A stretch of 64,000 nt of DNA from DATAZK01 sp965199805 (GCA_965199805.1 CBDATO010000001.1:1736001-1800000); one strand, 5' to 3'. Numbered from the stretch's first letter, positions 38,346-47,148 are shown. Translations and numbers: made by a program. Notes: generated by a model from the letters alone, not told the origin.

Positions 38346-39599
38346 GTGGCCGACCAGTCCCCCCTCGCCGACGCCCGGCAGCTGCTTGCCGACGCCGCGC
38401 GTCACCTCGAGCTCGACGACGGCATGCACGAGCTGCTCGCCCAGCCGCGCCGCTCGCTCACCGTGAGCATCCCCGTGCGCCGCGACGACGGCACCCTCGA
38501 CGTGCTCACCGGCTACCGGGTGCAGCACAACCTGACCCGCGGCCCGGCCAAGGGCGGCCTGCGCTACCACCCGTCGACCGACGTCGACGACGTCACCGCG
38601 CTCGCCATGCTGATGACCTGGAAGTGCGCGCTGGTGAACATCCCGTACGGCGGCGCCAAGGGCGGCATCACGGTCGACCCGAGGACGATGTCGCGCGGCG
38701 AGATCGAACGGATGACCCGGCGCTACGCGAGCGAGATCTACCCGCTGATCGGGCCCGAACAGGACATCCCGGCGCCTGACGTCGGGACCGACGAGACCAC
38801 GATGGCCCACTTCATGGACACCGTCTCGGTGTTGCGCGGCTACACCGTCATGGGCAGCGTGACGGGCAAGCCGGTGGCGCTCGGCGGCAGCCTCGGCCGG
38901 GCGTCGGCCACCTCGCGCGGGGTGCAGACCGTGACGCTCGACGTGCTGCGTGACGCCGGCCGGAGCCCGCAGGACGCCACGATCGCCATCCAGGGATTCG
39001 GCAAGGTCGGCGCCCCGAGCGCGGAGCTGCTGCAGCAGTCGGGATGCCGCATCGTCGCGGTGTCCGACGTGGACGGCGCCCTCCACAACCCGCGGGGCCT
39101 CGACGTCGCCGCACTGCTGCGCAGCCGGGAGGCGGGCCACACGTCGGTGCACGACGCGGAGATCGACGCCGACCGGATCAGCAACGACGAGCTGCTGGCG
39201 CTCGACGTCGACGTCCTGATCCCGGCCGCGCTGTCGGGAGCCATCACCGCCGCGAACGCCGGGCAGGTGCGGGCCGGGATCGTCGTCGAGGGCGCGAACG
39301 GGCCGACGACGCCCGAGGCCGACGCGATCCTGCACGACCGGGGCATCACGGTGGTTCCGGACATCCTCGCCAACGCGGGCGGCGTCGCGGTGTCGTACTT
39401 CGAGTGGGTGCAGGACCTGCAGGCCTACTTCTGGGACGAGGCCGAGGTCAACGACAAGCTGGTGAAGATCATGCAGCGGGCGTACGCGCAGGTCACGACC
39501 GTGGCGGCCGACCGGTCGGTGTCCCTGCGCACCGCCGCGCAGATCATCGGCGTCGGCCGGGTCGCGGAGGCCACCCGGCTGCGCGGTCTGTATCCCTGA
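38346..39599 (+). CDS. gdhA: Glutamate dehydrogenase (Glu/Leu/Phe/Val dehydrogenase family)
   Basis: A 417-residue enzyme interconverting glutamate with 2-oxoglutarate plus ammonia. Substrate-site motifs are GPAKGGLRYHP and NIPYGGAKGGI with the catalytic Lys, followed by IPAPDVGTDETTM and the NAD(P)-binding GFGKVGAPSAELL. Length matches the small hexameric class. GTG 38346 gives the family N-terminus; a very long upstream frame is antisense to the PHP gene and is discarded. Cofactor preference was not determined. Confidence 0.9.
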   Translation: MADQSPLADARQLLADAARHLELDDGMHELLAQPRRSLTVSIPVRRDDGTLDVLTGYRVQHNLTRGPAKGGLRYHPSTDVDDVTALAMLMTWKCALVNIPYGGAKGGITVDPRTMSRGEIERMTRRYASEIYPLIGPEQDIPAPDVGTDETTMAHFMDTVSVLRGYTVMGSVTGKPVALGGSLGRASATSRGVQTVTLDVLRDAGRSPQDATIAIQGFGKVGAPSAELLQQSGCRIVAVSDVDGALHNPRGLDVAALLRSREAGHTSVHDAEIDADRISNDELLALDVDVLIPAALSGAITAANAGQVRAGIVVEGANGPTTPEADAILHDRGITVVPDILANAGGVAVSYFEWVQDLQAYFWDEAEVNDKLVKIMQRAYAQVTTVAADRSVSLRTAAQIIGVGRVAEATRLRGLYP

Positions 39600-39686
39600 G
39601 GCGCGCCGCGGCGGAGAGCCGCAGGCCACGGCCGCACGTGGTACTAACGACACCGGTGTAATTCCCCCGCGCGCAGGAGGTGTCGC

Positions 39687-39962
39687 ATGGCTGCGCCGAG
39701 CCAGACGGACGACGAGCTGACCCCTCGCGAAGCAGAGATCCTCGAGTTCGAACGTCAGTGGTGGCGCCTCGCCGGCGCCAAGGAGCAGGCCGTCTCCGAC
39801 CGCTTCGGCCTGACCTCGACCCGCTATTACCAGCTGCTGAACAGCCTGATCGACCGTCCGGCGGCGTTGCGCGCCGATCCGATGCTGGTCAAGCGCCTGC
39901 AGCGGCTGCGTGCCCAGCGCGAGCGCGCCCGCTCCGACCGGCGCCTCGGCCGCTCCAGCTGA
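39687..39962 (+). CDS. DUF3263 family protein
   Basis: A 91-residue actinobacterial protein with the family pattern TPREAEILEFERQWWRLAG, then RFGLTSTRYYQLLNSLIDRP, which resembles a helix-turn-helix, and a basic C-terminal tail. Probable DNA binding is inferred. AGGAGG lies 6 bases upstream. The stop codon is followed immediately by the GTG of the LytR_C gene, so they share a transcript with otsB. Confidence 0.9.
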   Translation: MAAPSQTDDELTPREAEILEFERQWWRLAGAKEQAVSDRFGLTSTRYYQLLNSLIDRPAALRADPMLVKRLQRLRAQRERARSDRRLGRSS

Positions 39963-40514
39963 GTGCTCAGGCTGCTGAGGCTCCTGCTGCCGCTGTGCCT
40001 GGTGATCGCGACGGCCGTCGCGGTCCAGGGGCTGTGGCGTGTGCTCGGCCGCACCACTGAGACGGCGCCGACCCAGCAGGCCGTGTCACTGGAGCTCGGG
40101 GCCTCGTCCGCTGCTGACCGGCCGGCCGCTGCTGATGAACCCGCGGCGGCACCGCTCGAGCCGACCCGGGCCGCCGCCGGCCGGCCGAGTACCACTGCGT
40201 CGCGCGTCCCCACCCGTCCGGTCGCCGTTACCGCGGCGGTCGACGTGGTCAACGCGTCCGGGATCTCGGGGCTTGCCCGGCGCGCCGCCACCGACCTGCG
40301 GGCCAAGGGCATCACCGTCGCCTCCGTCGGCAACCTGACGACCGGGACGGGCAAGCCGGCCGCACGCACCGTCTACTACCCGCCGGGCGCAGCCCCGCAG
40401 GCCCGGGCCCTCGCGCGTCTTGCCGGGGCAGCTGTCGTCGCACCGGCGCCGACCGGGATCGACCCGCACGGCAAACTGGTGCTGGTGGTGACCGAACCGG
40501 CCGAGGCTTCATGA
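39963..40514 (+). CDS. LytR_C-domain membrane-anchored protein
   Basis: A 183-residue protein with an N-terminal transmembrane helix (about 5-24), a low-complexity Ala/Pro/Thr linker and a C-terminal LytR_C domain (about 90-180, VDVVNASGISGLARRAATDLRA). LytR_C domains occur on wall-teichoic-acid ligases and as stand-alone envelope proteins of unclear role. GTG 39963 directly follows the DUF3263 stop, and the end overlaps otsB by ATGA. Confidence 0.85.
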   Translation: MLRLLRLLLPLCLVIATAVAVQGLWRVLGRTTETAPTQQAVSLELGASSAADRPAAADEPAAAPLEPTRAAAGRPSTTASRVPTRPVAVTAAVDVVNASGISGLARRAATDLRAKGITVASVGNLTTGTGKPAARTVYYPPGAAPQARALARLAGAAVVAPAPTGIDPHGKLVLVVTEPAEAS

Positions 40515-41341
40515 CCGGCCTCGCAGGCTACGAGCTGACCCCCGAAGGCCGCACCGGCCTCGACGCGATCCTCGCCGACCCGCGTTCCGCGCTGGCTGCG
40601 TTCGACTACGACGGCACGCTGTCGCCGATCGCCACCCGGCCCGAGGACGCCGCCCGCCACCCCGGGGCGCTGGAGGCGCTGCACGAGCTGGCCGCCCGGC
40701 TCGGCTCGGTGGTGCTGATCAGCGGCCGGCCCGGCTCCCAGCTGCTCGAGCTGAGCGGCCTGACCGCCGGCCCCGACGCGCCGCCGATCACCGTGCTCGC
40801 GCAGTACGGCCTGCAGCGCTGGGACAGCGCCACCGGTGAGCTGACGGAGCCCGACCCGCTGCCCGGGGTCGCCGGTGCCCGTATCCGGCTGGCGGCCCTG
40901 ATCAAGAGCGCCCCGGCCGGCGTCAGCCTCGAGGACAAGACCCAGGCGCTCGTCGTGCACACCCGGCAGGCCGCCGATCCCGCGGGTGCCATGGCGGCCC
41001 TGCGGCCAGAACTCGAAGCGATCGCCGCCGAGGCGGGCCTCCAGCCGCACCCGGCCCGGGCCGCGCTGGAGCTGCGGCCGCCGGGCTTCGACAAGGGCGG
41101 CGCCCTGCGTGGGATCGTGCGCGAGCGCGGGGCCCGTTCGCTGCTGTTCGCCGGCGACGACCTCGGTGACGTGCCCGCTTTTGACGTGGTGCGCGAGCTG
41201 CGGGCCGCCGGCACGCCCGGGCTGTCGCTGGTCAGCGACTCACCGGAGGTCACCGGCGTACGCGAGTCGGCCGACCTGCTGCTCGACGGTCCCGCCGCCG
41301 TCGTCGCCTTCCTGCAGGAGCTGGTGCGCGAGCTCGGCTGA
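40511..41341 (+). CDS. otsB: Trehalose-6-phosphate phosphatase
   Basis: A 276-residue HAD phosphatase that dephosphorylates trehalose-6-phosphate. HAD motif I is AAFDYDGTLSPIATRPE, motif II VVLISGRP, and the C-terminal acid motif LFAGDDLGDVPAF. The QYGLQRW cap segment fits OtsB. It overlaps the LytR_C gene by four bases. The stop TGA abuts the otsA stop on the other strand (TGATCA), so the two trehalose genes converge with no gap. Confidence 0.93.
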   Translation: MTGLAGYELTPEGRTGLDAILADPRSALAAFDYDGTLSPIATRPEDAARHPGALEALHELAARLGSVVLISGRPGSQLLELSGLTAGPDAPPITVLAQYGLQRWDSATGELTEPDPLPGVAGARIRLAALIKSAPAGVSLEDKTQALVVHTRQAADPAGAMAALRPELEAIAAEAGLQPHPARAALELRPPGFDKGGALRGIVRERGARSLLFAGDDLGDVPAFDVVRELRAAGTPGLSLVSDSPEVTGVRESADLLLDGPAAVVAFLQELVRELG

Positions 41342-42796
41342 TCAGCTGCCGAGCACCTCGAGCTGCCGGGCGAACCACCGCTCCGGCGTCAGCGCCACCG
41401 CCTGGCCGGCGAGCGTCGCGCACCTCGCCGCGCGTTCGGCCGGGGCCATCGTGAGCCCCTCCCACATCGCGGCGGCGGTCTGGGACACGTCGTACGGGTT
41501 CACCACCAGCGCGTCCCGCCCGAGCTCGTCGACGGCGCCGGCCTCCCGCGACAGCACCAGCGCGAGGTCGCGCTGCGACAGCACCGGCCCCTCCTTGGCC
41601 ACCAGGTTCATCCCGTCGCGCACCGGGTTGACGACCAGGACGTCGGCGAGCGCGTACGCGGCCAGCGAGCGCGGGAAGTCGTCGCTCACCTCGAGGCGCA
41701 CCGGCTCCCAGCCCGGCCGGGCGAACTCCTCGCCGATGTCGTGCGCGATGCGCTGCACCGCGGCGGTGTACTCGCGGTACTCCGGCAGGTCGTGGCGGCT
41801 GGGATACGCGAACGCCAGGTGGACGACCTCACCGTGCAGCTCGGGGTGGGCGCGCAGCAGCTCCCGGTAGGCGTCGAGGCCGCGCACGATGTTCTTGGAC
41901 AGCTCGGTGCGGTCGATACGCAGCAGCAGCCGGCGCCCGGCGACCTGCTCGGCCAGCAGCTCCATGCGGCCGGTGACGTCGGGCCGGGCGGCGCGGCGCT
42001 GCAGCTGCGCGCCGTCGACGCCGAGGGGGTGCACCTCCACGCAGATGCGGCGGCCGTCGAGCACCACCTCTCCCGGGCTCACCGCCGCGCCGAGCACCGC
42101 CTCGCAGCAGGCGAGGAAGGCGTCGGCCCACCGGCCGCTGTGGAAGCCGATGCGGTCGGCGCCGAGCATGCCGAGCAGCACCGCCCGGGCGACGGCGTCG
42201 GGCAGCATCCGGAAGTAGTCCGGCGGCGCCCACGGCGTGTGGGTGAAGTGTGAGATCAGCAGGTCGGGACGCAGCTGCCGGAGCAGGGCCGGCACCAGCA
42301 CCAGGTGGTAGTCCTGCACCATCACGCGGGCCCCCGGCGCCGCTTCCTCGGCGAGCGCGGCGGCGAAGCTCGCGCAGTAGTCCTCGTAGGCCGCCCAGTC
42401 CGCCGCCCAGGCGGGGCCGAACGACGGCGTCGACGGCGGGTCGAAGAGCAGGTGCGCGAGGAACCACAGCGTGCGGTTGGCGACCCCGTTGTACGCCTGG
42501 TCGAAGGTGACCCGGTCGAGGTCGAGCATGCGTACGCGCCGGGGGCCGCCGGAGCCCGGCTCGTCGTCACCCGACAGGTGCCCGGCCTGCCCGGGTCCTG
42601 CGGCGCGCATGCCCATCCGGTCGGCATCCGTCAGCGCGGCGCACACCCAGGTGATGGCGCCGGCGTAGCCCTCGAGCGCGCTGATCATCCCGCCGCCGGC
42701 CCGCCGGACCGACAGGCTCCCGCTCTCGTCGGCCACGTACGAGACCGGCCCGCGGTTGGACGCGACGAGCACCTGCGCGTCGCCGGGTGTGAGCAC
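41342..42796 (-). CDS. otsA: Trehalose-6-phosphate synthase
   Basis: A 484-residue GT20 glycosyltransferase joining UDP- or GDP-glucose to glucose-6-phosphate. LVASNRGPVSY, MVQDYHLVLVPALLRQL, SHFTHTPWAPP, IDRTELSKNIVRGLDAY and NPVRDGMNLVAKE are all present. A Gly/Pro/Asp insertion at about 66-85 is unusual. It is convergent with otsB, so the pathway is complete here but split between two transcripts. The start is GTG 42796. Confidence 0.94.
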   Translation of the reverse strand: MLTPGDAQVLVASNRGPVSYVADESGSLSVRRAGGGMISALEGYAGAITWVCAALTDADRMGMRAAGPGQAGHLSGDDEPGSGGPRRVRMLDLDRVTFDQAYNGVANRTLWFLAHLLFDPPSTPSFGPAWAADWAAYEDYCASFAAALAEEAAPGARVMVQDYHLVLVPALLRQLRPDLLISHFTHTPWAPPDYFRMLPDAVARAVLLGMLGADRIGFHSGRWADAFLACCEAVLGAAVSPGEVVLDGRRICVEVHPLGVDGAQLQRRAARPDVTGRMELLAEQVAGRRLLLRIDRTELSKNIVRGLDAYRELLRAHPELHGEVVHLAFAYPSRHDLPEYREYTAAVQRIAHDIGEEFARPGWEPVRLEVSDDFPRSLAAYALADVLVVNPVRDGMNLVAKEGPVLSQRDLALVLSREAGAVDELGRDALVVNPYDVSQTAAAMWEGLTMAPAERAARCATLAGQAVALTPERWFARQLEVLGS

Positions 42797-42874
42797 GGCC
42801 CCCTCCAGGAGTACGCAGGATCAAGCCGGGTAACTGCCGACTCATGGCATCCGCGGTTGCGAAAGCAGAGTCGA

Positions 42875-43933
42875 ATGTCTGAGAGCAGGGGAACGGTCCT
42901 GCTCGCGTTCAGCGCGAACCTCGTCATTGCCATCGCCAAGACCGGCGCAGGTCTGATCAGTATGTCGAGCTCGATGCTCGCGGAGGCCGCACACTCGTGG
43001 GCCGACACCCTGAATCAGATCTTCCTGCTGACCTCCCTGCGCAAGGCGGCGCGCCCGGCGGACTCCGCGCACCCGTTCGGCTACGGCAAGGAGCGCTTCT
43101 TCTGGACGCTGCTCGCCGCCGTGGGGATCTTCGTCACCGGCGCGGGCTTCTCGATCTACCAGGGCATCACGTCGCTGTTCAAGCACCACAAGATGCCGGA
43201 CACCACCGAGTTCACGCTGATCTACATCGTGCTCGGCGTCTCCCTGGTGCTGGAGGGCTCGTCGCTCATCCGGGCGCTGCGTCAGGTCAAGCGTGAGTCG
43301 GTCGCGATGGACCGCGGCTTCTTCGACCACTTCAAGCGCAGCAACGACCCCACGGTCAAGGCCGTCGCCAGCGAGGACAGCGCCGCCGTCGCCGGCATCG
43401 TGCTGGCCGCCGGCGGCAACTTCTTGCACCAGAAGACCGGGTCCGCGGTCTACGACGCCGTGGCCTCGATCATCATCGGCCTGCTGCTGGCCTGGATCGC
43501 GTACGCACTCGGCCGCAATACCAAGGACCTGCTCATCGGGGAGTCCGCCGACCCGGAGCTGCGCCTCGACATCCACCACACGGTTGCCAGCCACCCTGAG
43601 GTCGACGCGGTGCTGGAGCAGCTGACCATGCAGCTCTCGCCGGAGGACGTGCTCGTCGCCATCAAGGTCGACTTCGCCCAGCACCTGGATTCCGACCGCA
43701 TCGAGGCGGTGAGCACGGAGATCGAGCAGGAGCTGCACCGCAAGTACCCGAGCGTCCGGCACGTCTTCCTCGACGCCACCAAGGCCGGCTCCGAGCAGCG
43801 CGAGATGGCCCGGGTCGTCCAGGAGCTGGCCGACGCCGACGACGCCGGCGACCCGGACGCAGCCGTGCGGCTCACCCAGCTCGAGCACGAGCGTGACCTC
43901 GAGGCGGCGGCACGCGCTCACGCCGAGGGCTAG
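42875..43933 (+). CDS. Cation diffusion facilitator family metal exporter
   Basis: A 352-residue CDF protein. The first metal motif lies in AEAAHSWADTLNQIFLL, and the second aspartate site in ASEDSAAVAGIV. Six hydrophobic segments span about 8-205, and the C-terminal dimerisation domain follows, with an acidic tail. Members exchange zinc, cobalt, iron or manganese for protons; specificity is not clear. The ATG 42875 matches the family N-terminus. The stop shares CTAG with the convergent HAD gene. Confidence 0.9.
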   Translation: MSESRGTVLLAFSANLVIAIAKTGAGLISMSSSMLAEAAHSWADTLNQIFLLTSLRKAARPADSAHPFGYGKERFFWTLLAAVGIFVTGAGFSIYQGITSLFKHHKMPDTTEFTLIYIVLGVSLVLEGSSLIRALRQVKRESVAMDRGFFDHFKRSNDPTVKAVASEDSAAVAGIVLAAGGNFLHQKTGSAVYDAVASIIIGLLLAWIAYALGRNTKDLLIGESADPELRLDIHHTVASHPEVDAVLEQLTMQLSPEDVLVAIKVDFAQHLDSDRIEAVSTEIEQELHRKYPSVRHVFLDATKAGSEQREMARVVQELADADDAGDPDAAVRLTQLEHERDLEAAARAHAEG

Positions 43934-44757
43934 CCGAGCGCGCGCCTGACCGCCGACGCCCAGCCGGCGCCGAGGGACGCGTCCTCGATGACGACGTTGT
44001 CGAGGGCGAGCGCCTGGGTGCGTACCGCGGGGGTACGAGCCCCGTTCTCCACCAGGTGGAAGCGGCCGACCTCGGCCGCCATCGCCAGGTCGCTGGCGCT
44101 GTCGCCGATCGCGATGGCCTGCTCCGGCCGCAGCCCGCGCCGCTGCAGGTCGTAGGCGACGGCCGCGCCCTTGTCGACGCCGTCGGGCACCAGGTGGTAG
44201 ACGTGCAGGTCGGTGATCTTCAGCCCGGTCGGGCGGGGCGTGATGCGCCCGTTGTCGTGCAGCCGCAGCCATCCCAGCCCCTGCTCGGCGAGCCAGGCGT
44301 TCGCCTCGGCCGCGTCGACGTCGCCGCGGAGCATGACGTCCATCTCGTGCAGCTCGGCCCACGGGTCGTGCAGCTCGAGGTAGCCGGCGTAGCGCGAGGT
44401 GAGAGCCGTCACCACCTCGGGCGGCACGGTGTCGAACTCGGCGGGCATAGCCCCGCGCAGCACGTGGCGGCCGCGACCGCGGTCCCAGCCGACCAGCGCG
44501 CCGAGCTCGGCCACGTAGCCGGTCGCGCCGAAGATGCCGCACGCCTCGTGCAACTGCCCCTCCGTACGCCCGCTGACCAGGACCAACGCCACGTCGGCGG
44601 TGAGCAGGTCGGCGAGGGCGCGGGCCGGGTCGAGGGTCACGCCCTCGTCCTCCTGCCGGAAGAAGCAGCCGCGCGGGCCGACCATCGTGCCGTCGAGGTC
44701 GGAGTAGACGACCCGGACAGCGCCGGAGCCGGGGGAAGCGGAGAAATCAGTGGTCAC
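43930..44757 (-). CDS. HAD-superfamily phosphatase (Cof/mannosyl-3-phosphoglycerate phosphatase-like)
   Basis: A 275-residue HAD hydrolase with a C2-type cap. Motif I is VVYSDLDGTMVGP, motif II LVLVSGRTEGQ, Lys in GVDKGAAVAYDL and motif IV AIAIGDSASDLAMA. It could act on a sugar phosphate; the nearby trehalose genes make that attractive but not shown. GTG 44757 lies 75 bases from the divergent SAM riboswitch. Confidence 0.85.
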   Translation of the reverse strand: MTTDFSASPGSGAVRVVYSDLDGTMVGPRGCFFRQEDEGVTLDPARALADLLTADVALVLVSGRTEGQLHEACGIFGATGYVAELGALVGWDRGRGRHVLRGAMPAEFDTVPPEVVTALTSRYAGYLELHDPWAELHEMDVMLRGDVDAAEANAWLAEQGLGWLRLHDNGRITPRPTGLKITDLHVYHLVPDGVDKGAAVAYDLQRRGLRPEQAIAIGDSASDLAMAAEVGRFHLVENGARTPAVRTQALALDNVVIEDASLGAGWASAVRRALG

Positions 44758-44764
44758 GGTCAGC

Positions 44765-44770
44765 TAGCAT
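44765..44770 (+). promoter_or_regulatory. Possible -10 element of the riboswitch transcript
   Basis: TAGCAT in CAGCTAGCATGG has the same GCTAGCATG context as the element before clpC. It is 63 bases before the riboswitch helix. No good -35 is present. Weak call. Confidence 0.25.
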
Positions 44771-44832
44771 GGGTGCCTCGGCTAGGGCGAAGCAAATGAG
44801 CTCAGCCACCGCAGTCACAACTGAATTGTGTG

Positions 44833-44962
44833 CTCATCTTGAGGGGCAGAGGGACCGGCCCGACGAAGCCCCGGCAACCACCTGACGTGACACCCGCACC
44901 CGCGGGTCGGTCGCCCAGGCAGGTGCCAATGCCGGCCCGCCGAAGCAGGCGGGAACGATGAG
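44833..44962 (+). promoter_or_regulatory. SAM-I (S-box) riboswitch
   Basis: The RNA has the S-box signatures: 5' helix strand CTCATC (44833-44838), AGAGGGACCGGCCCGACGAA, CCCCGGCAACC, then GGTGCCAATGCCGGC and a final hairpin, closing with GATGAG (44957-44962), the exact complement of the first strand. S-box RNAs bind S-adenosylmethionine and stabilise this closing helix. Here the last two bases of the helix are the first two of the AGGAGG at 44961-44966, so ligand binding should block ribosome access. No terminator stem is evident, which points to translational control. The downstream gene is threonine-synthase-like rather than a classical methionine gene. Confidence 0.93.
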
Positions 44963-44978
44963 GAGGCTTCTTCCTGTC

Positions 44979-46274
44979 ATGACGTCCACGTTCTCCCCCG
45001 GGTTGTCGTCGGCCATCGCCAGCGATGCCAACCCCGCGACCCACCTGAAGTGTCGCAACTGCTCCGCCACGTACGAGCTGGCCGCCGTCCACGTGTGCGT
45101 CGAGTGCTTCGCCCCCCTCGAGATCGGCTACGACGAGGACCGGCTGCGCCGCGTCACGCGCGAGTCGATCCAGGCCGGGCCGGCCAACCTCTGGCGCTAC
45201 GTCGGCCTGCTGCCCGCCGGCCACGACGAGGCCACCCGGGTCAGCCTCGGCGCCGGCAACACCCCGCTGCGCCGGGTCGACCGGCTCGCTGCCGAGCTCG
45301 GCATGAAGTCGCTGTGGGTCAAGGACGACAGCGCCAACCCGACCCACTCGTTCAAGGACCGCGTGGTCAGCGTGGCGCTGTCCGCCGCCCGCCAGCTCGG
45401 CTACACCACCGTGGCCTGCGCCTCCACCGGCAACCTGGCCCAGTCCGTCGCCGCCCACGCCGCCTCCGCCGGCCTGCGCTCGGTCGTGCTCATCCCCGAC
45501 GACCTCGAGCCCGGCAAGACCGTCTCCACCGCGGTGTACGGCGGCACGCTGGTCGCCATCCAGGGCTCGTACGACGACGTCAACCGGCTCTGCAGCGAGA
45601 TCGCCGGCGAGCAGGAGTGGGCGTTCGTCAACGTCAACGTCCGGCCGTTCTACGCCGAGGGCTCCAAGACGCTGGGCTACGAGGTCGCCGAGCAGCTCGG
45701 CTGGCGGCTGCCCGAGCAGGTCGTGATCCCGATCGCCTCCGGCTCGCTGCTGACCAAGGTCGACAAGGCGTTCGGCGAGCTCGACCGGCTCGGCATCCTC
45801 GAGGGCACGCCGTACAAGGTCTTCGGCGCCCAGGCGCTCGGCTGCAACCCGGTGGCCGCCGCGTTCGCCGCCGGCCACGACACCGTCACCCCGGTGCGGC
45901 CCAACACCATCGCCAAGTCGCTCGCGATCGGCAACCCGGCCGACGGCCCGTACGCGCTCGACGTCGCCCGCCGCACCGGCGGCGCCATCCTCGACGTGCC
46001 GGACGACGAGGTCGTCGAGGGCATCCGCATCCTCGCCCAGACCGAGGGCATCTTCGCCGAGACCGCCGGTGGCGTGACCGTGGCGACGTTGCGCCGGCTG
46101 CTCAAGGAGGGCCTGCTCGACCCGGGCGCCGAGACGGTGCTGCTCAACACGGGCGACGGGCTCAAGACGATCGACGCCATGGCCCCCACCAGCGGCCCGA
46201 CCGTGCGGATCCCGCCGATCTACGACGCGTTCGAGGACGCCCTGAACGACGTCGCGCCCGGCCTGCTGGACTGA
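44979..46274 (+). CDS. thrC: Threonine-synthase-like PLP enzyme under a SAM riboswitch
   Basis: A 431-residue fold-type II PLP enzyme. It has an N-terminal zinc ribbon (C25, C28, C40, C43), then GAGNTPLRRV, PLP Lys K126 in NPTHSFKDRVV and CASTGNLAQSVAAHAA. The domain layout is that of archaeal/plant-type threonine synthase, which converts O-phosphohomoserine to threonine. A SAM switch on it is odd; from memory, Streptomyces has a threonine-synthase homologue (MetM) that makes homocysteine from O-phosphohomoserine with a MoaD-like sulfur carrier, and this gene could be such a protein. No MoaD-like gene is adjacent. ATG 44979 is used; AGGAGG lies 12 bases upstream. Confidence 0.88.
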   Translation: MTSTFSPGLSSAIASDANPATHLKCRNCSATYELAAVHVCVECFAPLEIGYDEDRLRRVTRESIQAGPANLWRYVGLLPAGHDEATRVSLGAGNTPLRRVDRLAAELGMKSLWVKDDSANPTHSFKDRVVSVALSAARQLGYTTVACASTGNLAQSVAAHAASAGLRSVVLIPDDLEPGKTVSTAVYGGTLVAIQGSYDDVNRLCSEIAGEQEWAFVNVNVRPFYAEGSKTLGYEVAEQLGWRLPEQVVIPIASGSLLTKVDKAFGELDRLGILEGTPYKVFGAQALGCNPVAAAFAAGHDTVTPVRPNTIAKSLAIGNPADGPYALDVARRTGGAILDVPDDEVVEGIRILAQTEGIFAETAGGVTVATLRRLLKEGLLDPGAETVLLNTGDGLKTIDAMAPTSGPTVRIPPIYDAFEDALNDVAPGLLD

Positions 46275-46286
46275 CCCGACCGATCC

Positions 46287-46325
46287 TTCGGGCGAGTCGG
46301 CGCGGATGGCGCCGGCTCGCCGGAA
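46287..46325. terminator. Bidirectional terminator hairpin after thrC
   Basis: A 17-bp stem (46287-46303 with 46309-46325, one G-U pair and one mismatch) with loop GGATG lies between the converging thrC-like gene and the membrane-protein gene. No T-tract. Confidence 0.65.
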
Positions 46326-46332
46326 GAGGCGG

Positions 46333-47148
46333 TCACTCCTGGGGCGGCTGGCCGTACGGCGAGCGGATGATCTGGGTCTGGCCGTCGTTGCTGCCGCCCT
46401 GTCCGTAGCCCGGCTGCTGCTGGGGCTGCTCGCCGTACTGGGGCTGACCGTACGGCTGCTGCTGAGGGTTCGGCTGCTGGGCGTAGGGCTGCTGATAGGG
46501 CTGCTGCTGGAACTGCGGCTGCCCGTAGGGCTGCTGGAACTGCTGCTGGGGATACGGCTGCTGCTGGTACGGCTGCAGCGGGGGCTGGCCGTAGCCGCGC
46601 GAGCGTGACGGGGTCTGCAGGGCGCGGATCAGCACGGCCAGGATGACGATCACCGAGCCGGCGAGCGCAGCCCAGGCGCCGTAGCCGATGTACCTGACCT
46701 CGACCGTCCGGTCGCGCAGGGCGAGCACCCACAAGAAGGAGTAGGGCACGACCAGCGACGGCAGGATGGCGAGCAGCCCCAGCCGGCCCGGCAGGACCCC
46801 CAGCAGCAGCATGAGTACGGCCGCGCCGACCAGCGCGTAACCCCACTGCAGGTTGGTGAGGTCGACCCCGGTCCAGACCTTGACGTTGTTCACGGCGATG
46901 GTCTCGCCGCCGAGGCTGAGCCGGCGCCAGGCGTCGAGATCGACGTGCTGCCCGCCCTCGTTGCCCGAGAGCCACGGCAGGAGCCCGGAGGCACCGACGA
47001 GTCCGGCGCCGGCACCGACCACGCCGCCCAGCGCCTTGGCGAAACGAACGATGGCCAGGGCGATCAGGAAGCAGACGACGGCGACCCCGACCGCCACCGC
47101 GGTGCCGGCCCAGGTGGGGATCAGTGGCTTGTACAGGTCGGAGAGCAT
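46333..47148 (-). CDS. Membrane protein with Gln/Pro/Tyr-rich tail
   Basis: A 271-residue protein with five hydrophobic segments in residues 12-185 (for example GTAVAVGVAVVCFLIALAIV) and a C-terminal tail of about 85 residues made of QQPYGQPQ-like repeats. No family is recognised for the membrane part. Such low-complexity tails occur on actinobacterial envelope and division proteins and may drive self-association. ATG 47148 follows AAGGGCG; an in-frame extension to 47211 is less likely. It is divergent from groEL. Confidence 0.65.
   Translation of the reverse strand: MLSDLYKPLIPTWAGTAVAVGVAVVCFLIALAIVRFAKALGGVVGAGAGLVGASGLLPWLSGNEGGQHVDLDAWRRLSLGGETIAVNNVKVWTGVDLTNLQWGYALVGAAVLMLLLGVLPGRLGLLAILPSLVVPYSFLWVLALRDRTVEVRYIGYGAWAALAGSVIVILAVLIRALQTPSRSRGYGQPPLQPYQQQPYPQQQFQQPYGQPQFQQQPYQQPYAQQPNPQQQPYGQPQYGEQPQQQPGYGQGGSNDGQTQIIRSPYGQPPQE

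Noticed and set aside
46275..46332. MoaD/ThiS-like sulfur carrier gene next to the threonine-synthase-like gene
   Set aside because: I looked because it would support a MetM role. The gap holds only a terminator, and no short ORF nearby ends in Gly-Gly.
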